64,000 nucleotides of DNA. It comes from Bosea sp. F3-2 (GTDB taxonomy: Bacteria > Pseudomonadota > Alphaproteobacteria > Rhizobiales > Beijerinckiaceae). The stretch covers positions 992,001 to 1,056,000 of the forward strand of contig NZ_CP042331.1 of NCBI RefSeq assembly GCF_008253865.1, written 5' to 3'. This document shows, piece by piece, positions 25,609 to 32,966 of this stretch (positions within the stretch are counted from its first letter, which is position 1; the number at the start of each line of letters is the position of its first letter). The notes beneath the pieces are model-generated. The model ran no database searches. It saw only the letters and a list, made by a program, of their open reading frames with translations, and was not told the DNA's origin. The position numbers and the translations under genes were made by a program.

Positions 25609-26959
25609 GGACGAAATTCTGAGCATCATCTCTAGGGTAGCGAACGTGCCGCTCGGCGAGATCGTGTCGAAGGAACGCGAAGGCCGACAGATCAAAGCGA
25701 ACGCCCTGTTCGAAGGGAGCTCAAGTCCCAACAGTCCGCGCGTTTCGGTTGGCGTCTTCTTCGCCACCAAGTCTCCGGAGCTCGCCGTCGAGGGCGCGAT
25801 ACGCCGCATGGCGCTCGACGTCTCGTATCCCGAGGCGATCGTCGCGCTCTTCGATGTCGAGGGCGAGCAGCGTGCCAAGGTCTTCGGCTACGGCGACAGC
25901 GTTGTAGCTAAGAATTTGGCTACGGCGTTATCGGTCGATCTGGAGGTCATCGCGCGGCCCGCTGTCTCGGTAAGCAAGTCGGCGACGGGGATCGACGCGT
26001 CGGCGCTACGCGAAGCGCTTGAGACATCCCCGAACGTCATCCTGCAAGGCCCCCCCGGGACGGGCAAGACCAGCGTCGCCATCGAGTTAGCTCGCGCCAT
26101 GGTCGAGACCGTGGAAGGCCTTACGCTCGATCGATGCAGGTACGGAGCCTTGGTCGATGGTGCGCGTGGGAAGGTCTCGGAAGACGACACAGCGCTGAGC
26201 GTCCCGTTGGTGTGGGAGATCGCCCAGATGCATCCGAGCTATGGTTACGACGATCTGGTGCGCCGCGTGCGTCCCACGTCCGAAGACGGCGACTTGCAGT
26301 TCGTCGTCGAAGACGGTCTCCTAATCAAGCTGTGCGCATTGGCGGAGGCACGAGGGCCGGACGCTCCAGTGCTGCTGATCCTCGACGAGATAAACCGCTG
26401 TAATCTCGCAGCGACGCTTGGGGAGTTCATCTTCGCGATAGATCCGGGTCACAGATCCCAGCCTGTGAGGCTACAATATCAGGGCGCAGGGTTGAGGCCA
26501 TCAGTCGCCGTTCCGCCGAACCTCTGGATTGTCGGAACAATGAACACGGCGGATCGCTCGATCGCCTTGGTCGACCATGCGGTCAGGAGGCGTTTCCGTT
26601 TCGTCGACGTCCCGGCCGACATCAACGCGATCGACGGTTGGTACGTTTCGGATGCGACAATGCGGGAGGTGGCACGCGAACTCTTCCTCGCGGCCAATGA
26701 CGGCGTCGATCCGCCGATGATGATCGGTCATTCGGCCTTTCTGGTTGATTCCTCGTCCTCGAAGGAATGGCCTGCGAAACTGGCTCGGCAGATCGTTTAC
26801 AATGTGATGCCGACGTTGGCGGAGTATGAGCGAGAAGGGTTGAGACCGAGCGCCGGCATCGCCTGGATGGGAGCCGACTTCGACGGCTTCGCGCCCGTGA
26901 CATGCGAACGAGCACTCAGGCGCGCGATTGCAGCGCGAACGGCCGATGGCGCCCATTGA
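25601..26959 (+). CDS. McrB-like AAA+ restriction motor 2
   Basis: This second McrB-type ATPase (452 aa) has Walker A GPPGTGKTS (about residue 150), MHPSYGYDDLV, Walker B LLILDEINRCN and MNTADRSIALVDHAVRRRF. It shares the AAA+ module with the preceding gene but has a different, shorter N-terminal domain of about 140 residues. It is therefore a paralogue rather than a recent duplicate. It overlaps both neighbours. Having two distinct McrB subunits suggests a mixed ring or two recognition adaptors; the three-gene restriction part of BsuMI is a possible precedent. Confidence 0.9.
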   Translation: MRKDEILSIISRVANVPLGEIVSKEREGRQIKANALFEGSSSPNSPRVSVGVFFATKSPELAVEGAIRRMALDVSYPEAIVALFDVEGEQRAKVFGYGDSVVAKNLATALSVDLEVIARPAVSVSKSATGIDASALREALETSPNVILQGPPGTGKTSVAIELARAMVETVEGLTLDRCRYGALVDGARGKVSEDDTALSVPLVWEIAQMHPSYGYDDLVRRVRPTSEDGDLQFVVEDGLLIKLCALAEARGPDAPVLLILDEINRCNLAATLGEFIFAIDPGHRSQPVRLQYQGAGLRPSVAVPPNLWIVGTMNTADRSIALVDHAVRRRFRFVDVPADINAIDGWYVSDATMREVARELFLAANDGVDPPMMIGHSAFLVDSSSSKEWPAKLARQIVYNVMPTLAEYEREGLRPSAGIAWMGADFDGFAPVTCERALRRAIAARTADGAH

Positions 26960-28391
26960 CGTCCTGGTGGCCGCCGGTGCGGCCCAGCCCGGACCGCCCG
27001 GATATTCAGCGGTAATCGAACGTTTCGAGCACCAGACGAGCGTGCACGATCTGCCGATCGACCTATCTACACGAGAGATCGTTGATCTGTACGCCGCGTT
27101 GAACGCACAGTCCCTGCAAGGCATCATCAAGGTTTCAATAGTTCACCGATCCGACGGCCGACCTCAACTGCGGATCGTTACGGACCGGCGCGTTGGTTTC
27201 GGCTCTGTCGGGCGCGGCGCTGATCGCCTGTTCGTCCGGGTGCGGCCGAAGATCGATACGCAGCGGTTTCTCGAACTGGCGTTCATCGCGGGAGTGCTCC
27301 CCAAATTCGACCTCCAGACCGACGTGTCCGTTGCCGACTTTGCGGACGTCCTTCGCTGGATGCTCGAACTCTTCGTCGGCTCGATGGAGAAGATGATCGC
27401 GACGGGCGGGCTGCGGCCGACGCACGAGCGGGTGAACCGCGTTCTTAGTAATCGCATTCGTGGCAAGCTGTCGATTCCGGGTTTCATGGCGAGCTTGGCT
27501 AAAGGGCGACCGGACCAGATTCCTTGCGAGTTCTCGGCGCTCGTGCTCGACAATGCGGCGAACCGCCTCCTCAAATGGGCACTGGCGGCGACCACGAAAA
27601 TGTCGCGAGAACTCCATGACGACGCTCTCGTCCAGGCCAGGCTCGCTTTGATCGAACGCCATTTTCGCGACGTGTCGCTCGTCCGACCATCGAGAACGTC
27701 TCTTGAGCGGGACACGGTCCTGCCACCTAATCAACGACACTATGCCGGTGTAGTCCGCATTGCCAAAATGCTCCTGCTGAACTTCCATGTCGACAGTTCG
27801 CCTGGATTCTTGCCGTCACTTTCCCTGTCGATGAACATGCACGAGATATACGAACGTTCGTTCTGGAATCTCGTAGCGCGACACGAGACAGATGCTCATT
27901 CGAAGCCGGCTTGGAGGCTTGGATTCAACCCGCTCGAAGGTCGAGCCTCGCAACTGTCAGTCCAATTCGAGCCCGACATCTTTGTCCGCGGATCCACCGG
28001 ACGGCATCCAATGGTGATCGACACGAAGTGGAAGAACGCAGTCCAGCCGTACCAGACAGAAAGCATGGTGCGGCCATCGACATCCGACATTTATCAGGTT
28101 GCGACCTATGCGAGCACCGTTCTGCGCGACCAGAGCACGACGAAGAAATGCCTCGCGGTACTAATGTACCCGTCGCTCGTCGACTGTACGCCGATGGAGC
28201 ATCGGATTGCCGTCGGCGACTTCGAAACCGTCATCGTAGTAATGGGCTGGAATGTTTCTCGGCCGCCTCACGAAGAGATCAAAGCGATATGGGCGCGGCT
28301 GGAATCGCTTCGTTCGATCGAGCCGGCGATCATTGTTCCGCCGAAAGACGAAGGTCCCGTACGCGGGACCATGGTCGACGTCGCACGATAG
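26946..28391 (+). CDS. McrC-like nuclease subunit
   Basis: The 481-aa protein (ATG at 26946, or 26928 for a slightly longer form) resembles McrC/LlaJI R2. The N-terminal part would contact the AAA+ ring. The C-terminal PD-(D/E)xK nuclease core is visible as FEPDIFV (about residue 340) followed by MVIDTKWK (about 357) and a conserved YQVATYA helix. It overlaps the second McrB gene and ends the operon. Together with the two methylases it forms a complete, self-protecting R-M system rather than a methylation-dependent type IV enzyme. Confidence 0.9.
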   Translation: MAPIDVLVAAGAAQPGPPGYSAVIERFEHQTSVHDLPIDLSTREIVDLYAALNAQSLQGIIKVSIVHRSDGRPQLRIVTDRRVGFGSVGRGADRLFVRVRPKIDTQRFLELAFIAGVLPKFDLQTDVSVADFADVLRWMLELFVGSMEKMIATGGLRPTHERVNRVLSNRIRGKLSIPGFMASLAKGRPDQIPCEFSALVLDNAANRLLKWALAATTKMSRELHDDALVQARLALIERHFRDVSLVRPSRTSLERDTVLPPNQRHYAGVVRIAKMLLLNFHVDSSPGFLPSLSLSMNMHEIYERSFWNLVARHETDAHSKPAWRLGFNPLEGRASQLSVQFEPDIFVRGSTGRHPMVIDTKWKNAVQPYQTESMVRPSTSDIYQVATYASTVLRDQSTTKKCLAVLMYPSLVDCTPMEHRIAVGDFETVIVVMGWNVSRPPHEEIKAIWARLESLRSIEPAIIVPPKDEGPVRGTMVDVAR

Positions 28392-28695
28392 TGCTCGCGG
28401 CGGCGATTTTCGATTCCACGGCCCATACGTTCTGATAAATCCCTTGAGGTCCGAGAGTTTCTCGCTGAGACGCTGCCACTGCGAGATTTAGGCTGCCGGT
28501 AACCATCTTCCCGGAACGCCTCCGGACACGCCCGAAGAAAACGGCGATTGGATCTCGCGGCTCGGCGGGAGCCTGATCGCCACTCGGCGTCAGGTGAAAT
28601 CCCTCAGCCGCAAACATTCAAAGCGCCGCGGCAAACGCCGCGGAATATTCAGGCCGACGCTCGGGAAATCTTTCGAGCGAACGCGGAGATTTGCC
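28392..28695. other. Intergenic stretch after the R-M operon
   Basis: No gene is assigned. A GC-rich hairpin (CCGCGGC, AAAC, GCCGCGG) lies near 28625-28643. It could terminate the R-M transcript, although it is not followed by a clear T-run. An in-frame ATG at 28594 would extend the next gene across it. Confidence 0.45.
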
Positions 28696-29283
28696 ATGGA
28701 CCTTATGCCTCCAACGACGTCGAATGAACTCAACATCGCTAGACTACCAGAACCCGATGGCCAGCTCGACGACATTCTCGATGCCCGATTGCTCGCGGAG
28801 CCCAGGATTCACGATTTCCACCGGAGCGTCCGAGAGGATTCAGTCCTCCTATCTTCCGATGCCCCGCCGGGTTCGATCGCGCGTATCGCCCGATTGATCG
28901 ATCGCGTTCTCACCGTCGTCGCCGTACCCGGCGGCCCGGATGATCTCCCCGCTCTTCGACGATCCCTGCGAGACCATTGGAAGCGCAAGAATGTCGTTGT
29001 GGTCAGCGAGTGCTGGCTCCGGCGCCGACCTCACCTCGACGGCTCCGCCCTGATTGCTGACAGCGCTCGATATCCGGTTTCCCCGCTGGCATACGTCCGG
29101 ATTGCGGAACACCTGACGGATCATGGCGGCAGCTCATACCTGAGCGATTGCGCCGGTCACCTGCCCAGAAGCCAGGACCCCGTTCGAGCAGTTCTTTCTC
29201 TTGCTGCCACCAAGGCAACATCGATCGACATCACCCGGCCAATCGGTCCGTGGACGCGAGTGTTCCTACCGCCGTCACGCTGA
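28696..29283 (+). CDS. Hypothetical protein at the edge of the Tn7-like module (195 aa)
   Basis: I favour the ATG at 28696 (MDLMPPTTSN), which has GCGGAG at a good distance; an ATG at 28594 gives a very basic extension. The protein is about 195 aa, acidic at first, then with an alternating hydrophobic segment (RVLTVVAVPGG) that could be a Rossmann-like strand-turn. There is no signal peptide. It lies 120 nt upstream of the DUF6634-like gene and in the same direction as the protease and tns genes, so it may belong to that module. Family not recognised. Confidence 0.6.
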   Translation: MDLMPPTTSNELNIARLPEPDGQLDDILDARLLAEPRIHDFHRSVREDSVLLSSDAPPGSIARIARLIDRVLTVVAVPGGPDDLPALRRSLRDHWKRKNVVVVSECWLRRRPHLDGSALIADSARYPVSPLAYVRIAEHLTDHGGSSYLSDCAGHLPRSQDPVRAVLSLAATKATSIDITRPIGPWTRVFLPPSR

Positions 29284-29402
29284 AGGCATCTCCCCCAATA
29301 TCTGGACCACTGTCCTCGTCCAGGAACGCCTTTCTCCTTCTTCCTCAACCCAAACAACGTCGATCTCCGCATTGCCGGGACCGCGCGCGATGGAGCACGC
29401 CC

Positions 29403-29747
29403 ATGATCTATCCTTTCGTCGATCGGCGCCCCGTGTCCGAACTTGCCCCTGAAACCGAACGTCTGCGCAGCCTGCTGGCCGACCTTGAGCGGATACAGAT
29501 AGGGCACCATCCCGATGGGATAGAACTGGCCGGCGCACCGACGATCGAGCATTGGAGCCTTGCCGAGCGCCGCACGGTGGCTCTGGTCGGCAAAGTGAAT
29601 GGCCACCCCACGATCCCGAATGGCCGCTCCGCTTGCACATCGGATCTCTGGTTCATTGCTCCAGCGTTGGGATATGCGCGTACGCTCAATCGGTTCTACG
29701 CTTTGGGAGAACGGCACCATCTCTCCGACCGGTGGGATTTCCGATGA
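29403..29747 (+). CDS. DUF6634-like small protein
   Basis: Start chosen at 29403, which has a GGAG Shine-Dalgarno 8 nt upstream; the longer frame from 29148 overlaps the previous gene. The 114-aa product (MIYPFVDRRP, LERIQIGHHPDGIELAGAP, VNGHPTIPNGR, SDLWFIAPALGYARTLNRFY) resembles what I know as DUF6634 proteins, common in alphaproteobacterial accessory regions. Function is unknown. Its stop overlaps the ATG of the AAA protease (ATGA), so the two are co-translated and the small protein may be an adaptor. Confidence 0.7.
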   Translation: MIYPFVDRRPVSELAPETERLRSLLADLERIQIGHHPDGIELAGAPTIEHWSLAERRTVALVGKVNGHPTIPNGRSACTSDLWFIAPALGYARTLNRFYALGERHHLSDRWDFR

Positions 29748-31735
29748 GCCCGCGTTCCGAAAAGCGCGGGCCGGGCAGGACCGCAGTTGACCGCGACGCC
29801 AGCACGGTCGTGGCCAAGTCTCTGATCACGCGGGCGCTCCGTCGCGCCAATACCTACCATCTCCTGCACGGCCAGCCCGGAATCGTCGCGTTGGTGGTTC
29901 CAGAGGCCGATGCCGACATCTATGTCGACGTGGCGCACAGCATGCTGAAGCGTAGCCTAAAGCCCTTCCATCCCGACGATTTCGAGGTGGTCCGCTGGAC
30001 CGGAAAGCCGCCGAAGGCGGGGTTCCGATCGGAAGACGAGGCGCTTAAGGCACTGCTGCCGAAGACCGAGAGGATATTCGGCATCGCGTGCCGGACCGAC
30101 GACATCCCCTCTCTCTTCCGCAACGTAGCCGACGCAATCATTGAGGTAGACTCTGTCGATCTGCGAGCCCTGCAAGGCGTCTTCGGTGCGATCCTAGGTC
30201 ATGTTCCAGCGAAACATGACCTCGCGCCGGTGGTAGGAGCGCCACTCCACCTGCTTGGTGCGGCAATCAAAAGCGGTCGCAATCCGGGTTGGGCTTTGAG
30301 AAGGTTGCGGGGGTTCACGACTGCCGCTTCCGAGCCTACTCCCCAGAAATCACTGTCCGGGCCGTCCCTTTCCGACCTCCACGGGTATGGGGAGGCTGCG
30401 GCGTGGGGACATGCCCTCGCGATCGACATAGCAGACTACCGCGCGGGAAAAATCACCTGGGCCGATGTAGACCGAGGCATTGTCCTGAGCGGCCCCCCGG
30501 GTGTGGGCAAGACAATTTATGCGAGAGCTCTGGCGAATACGTGCAGCGTCCGGATCTTCGTGCATTCGTTGGCCCGATGGCAGAGCAAGGGCTACCTCAG
30601 TGATTTAATCAAAGCGATGCGAGCTGCATTCGACGAGGCCAAGAAGAATGCGCCGTGCATCCTTTTCCTCGACGAGCTCGATGCTTTCGGTGATCGAGAA
30701 CAGCTCTCTGGTCACAACGAGAATTATTGTCGCGAAGTGATCAACGCGCTTCTCGAATGCCTGGACGGAGCAGAGTCGCGCGAGGGCGTAGTCGTCGTTG
30801 GCGCAACCAATCTGCTCCACAAGATCGACGCGGCGATCCTTCGACCCGGTCGGTTGGACAAGCATATTCGCGTTCCGTTGCCGGACACCGCAGCACGCAT
30901 CGGTATCCTTCGTCACTATCTCGGTGACGCGTTTCCCGAAACCGCCCTCTCCGATATCGCGGGACGGCTCGAGGGGGCGACCGGGGCAGCGATTGAGCAA
31001 CTCGTGCGCAATGCCAGGAGATCGGCGCGAGCGGCACGCCGCGCCCTTCTCGTCGAGGATGTCGTCGCAAGCCTGCCGGAGCGTATCCGCCTCTCGGAGG
31101 CTGCTTTTCGGCGCGCATCGGTGCACGAGGCCGGACATGCCGTGGTCGGCCACGTGCTACGCGAGGAGACCGGCAGCGTTCCGACGGCGGCTCGTCTTTT
31201 CCGCGAGGTCCTGCCGGACGGATCGGGCGGCCGGACCGACTTCGACCATGAACTCGGTGCCGACCGAACCCGGGCATTCTATCTGGCTCAGATCACCACG
31301 CTGCTGGCCGGACTGGCCGCCGAAGAGGTCGTCTTCGGCAACCATGGCGGTGGAGGTGGTGGAGGAGACCAGAGCGACTTGCACGTCGCGACGGTCTTGG
31401 CCGCGAGCATGGAGACGTCGCTCGGCCTGGGGCAGAGCCTCACCTACCGGTCGTCAAACCGTCCCGCGGAAATCATGGCGTCGGTCCGCGCCGATCCCGA
31501 ACTCCGCCGGCGCGTCGGCGCTCGTCTCGAGGATCGCTTTCGACGCGCCCGGGACATCGTCGGCGGTCATCGCCCAGCCTTGGACTGGATAGCCAGCGCC
31601 CTGCGCGACAGCGGTCGCGTAACAACCGAGGACATCGAAAGCGCGCTGACGCGCTCAGCGATCCCGGCTGATCGATCGCATTCGCCGGACCTTCTCAAGG
31701 CCGCATCAACCATAGGCATCCCCGACGGGAAATGA
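29744..31735 (+). CDS. Soluble FtsH-like AAA+ protease (AAA + M41 peptidase)
   Basis: Start taken at 29744 from the ATGA overlap. The 663-aa protein has a unique N-terminal domain (about 1-230), an AAA+ domain (Walker A SGPPGVGKT about 249, Walker B CILFLDELDAF, arginine-finger region ILRPGRLDKH) and an M41-type metallopeptidase domain with HEAGH (about 460) and a downstream Asp in GDQSDLHVA, the third zinc ligand in FtsH. No membrane helices are seen, whereas housekeeping FtsH has two. It therefore looks like a cytosolic ATP-dependent protease, specialised by its N-terminal domain. It lies between the R-M system and the tns genes. Confidence 0.85.
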   Translation: MSPRSEKRGPGRTAVDRDASTVVAKSLITRALRRANTYHLLHGQPGIVALVVPEADADIYVDVAHSMLKRSLKPFHPDDFEVVRWTGKPPKAGFRSEDEALKALLPKTERIFGIACRTDDIPSLFRNVADAIIEVDSVDLRALQGVFGAILGHVPAKHDLAPVVGAPLHLLGAAIKSGRNPGWALRRLRGFTTAASEPTPQKSLSGPSLSDLHGYGEAAAWGHALAIDIADYRAGKITWADVDRGIVLSGPPGVGKTIYARALANTCSVRIFVHSLARWQSKGYLSDLIKAMRAAFDEAKKNAPCILFLDELDAFGDREQLSGHNENYCREVINALLECLDGAESREGVVVVGATNLLHKIDAAILRPGRLDKHIRVPLPDTAARIGILRHYLGDAFPETALSDIAGRLEGATGAAIEQLVRNARRSARAARRALLVEDVVASLPERIRLSEAAFRRASVHEAGHAVVGHVLREETGSVPTAARLFREVLPDGSGGRTDFDHELGADRTRAFYLAQITTLLAGLAAEEVVFGNHGGGGGGGDQSDLHVATVLAASMETSLGLGQSLTYRSSNRPAEIMASVRADPELRRRVGARLEDRFRRARDIVGGHRPALDWIASALRDSGRVTTEDIESALTRSAIPADRSHSPDLLKAASTIGIPDGK

Positions 31736-31912
31736 GGCGAAATTGATTCCCAAAGGGATCTAGACCCGCATCGTGGGAGGCTTTACGGAGCGTGTCTCTC
31801 ACGGTGTCGGTTGATGCCGCATGGGATACGTTACCTCTTCCGGCCCCGCCGTGAAGAATTCGCCAACCGAGCCGCTTCTTGCGAACCGGCCGCAGCCAGA
31901 GGAGGCAACAAG

Positions 31913-31981
31913 ATGTCGAACGCATTCGCCCGCGCCCCTCTCGGCGCCAAGCACAACACGCTCCTCGTCATATCGGCCTGA
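31913..31981 (+). CDS. Possible 22-aa leader peptide
   Basis: ATG at 31913 is preceded by an excellent Shine-Dalgarno (AGAGGAGG) 8 nt away and opens a 22-codon frame (MSNAFARAPL, ending LLVISA). A stable hairpin follows at 32016-32039, before the tnsA region. The layout resembles a leader peptide with an attenuator. It may equally be a free-standing small protein or chance. Confidence 0.4.
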   Translation: MSNAFARAPLGAKHNTLLVISA

Positions 31982-32015
31982 CGCCACCGGACCACGGTCC
32001 GTTTCGTCAGTTCCA

Positions 32016-32039
32016 CCGCAGGCGTTCGCTCGCCTGCGG
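32016..32039 (+). promoter_or_regulatory. GC-rich hairpin upstream of tnsA
   Basis: CCGCAGGCG, a 6-nt loop, then CGCCTGCGG form a 9-bp perfect stem. It is not followed by a T-run, so it may be an attenuator, an mRNA-stability element or part of a transposon end rather than an intrinsic terminator. Confidence 0.45.
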
Positions 32040-32087
32040 CGGTCAGCCCTCGACGCGTGCCGACGCGTCGGGACGATGGAGGTTGTC

Positions 32088-32901
32088 ATGAGCGCCAGGC
32101 AGAGAAAACTGAAACGCATCACCGACGAGCGCCGCGGCGTGGTCAGCGCGGGACGGAGCTTGTCCATATAGCGCTTCGCTTGGCGCGGTCCGTCCCCTTG
32201 CGTCGGCATCGGGAGATCTCCGCGGATACAACCATGTCTCCACCTTCCCTGATCGGCGCCCTGCCCCGAAGAAGCACGGTGCGTCGATTGGCGAGTTCAC
32301 CGATGCCTTCCGGGGCACCACCCACATCTTCGAAAGCGAGCCCGAGCTGTCCGTGCTGACCCTTCTCCTTTCGCTGCCGGGCGTCGGGAAGGTCCGCGAG
32401 CAGGTTTCCGTCCGCTATGGGTGGCACGGAATCGTGCGGACCTACACGATCGACGTCGTCGTCAGGCTTCGCAACGGTCGCCGCGTCGCCTATGCGGTGA
32501 AGCGGTCCGAGCGGGAATTGCTGCGTGACGACACGATCGCGATCATCGAGGCGATCGCGGCCGAGCACGGTGCCCGGGTTGCCGACGAGTATCGGACGGT
32601 GACCTACGAGACGCTGGACCCGGTCGCACTCGAGAACGCGAAGCTCATCCTTGCTTGCGGCCGGGATCACGACAGCGCCGGGCAGAGGCTGGTCAGGGAG
32701 ATCCTCGCCGATCTCGGTCAGACGGTGTCGCTGCGGGAGATCGCCGAAGCCAGCGGGCTTGGCGGTCGCGGTGTCCGAGCGGCCATTGCGCTGATCCAGT
32801 CGGGCATCCTGATGCCCCCGCGCGGCCAGCATCTGGCGCTCGATCTCCCGCTGGAGAATCGCGGCATTCCGGGGTCAGCAACCGGTAACCACTCTCGTTA
32901 G
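32088..32901 (+). pseudogene. tnsA: TnsA-like transposon endonuclease, apparently frameshifted
   Basis: The clear TnsA-like part is in one frame (32113-32901): RRPAPKKHGASIGEF, HIFESEPELSVL with the catalytic Glu, YTIDVVVRL with the Asp, and AYAVKRSE with the Lys of the PD-(D/E)xK core, then a C-terminal winged-helix-like part. That frame has no ATG; its first GTG (32353) falls inside the conserved domain. A well-placed start (ATG 32088 with GGAGG) opens another frame (MSARQRKLKRITDERRG) that stops at 32171. A +1 change between about 32113 and 32171 would join them into about 270 aa. Hence a frameshift, a recoding site, or a non-standard start. Family role: TnsA cleaves the 5' strands at Tn7 ends. 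Confidence 0.7.
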
Positions 32902-32966
32902 CGAGATCTCCAATCCTTGGACGGGAAGTTGGCGGCCTCGCCGTCCCGTCCCAGCAAGGGCAAGCA

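Noticed and set aside
32057..32359. 100-codon Arg/Ser-rich frame overlapping tnsA
   Set aside because: Its composition is typical of a shadow frame, and it is crossed by the conserved TnsA frame.
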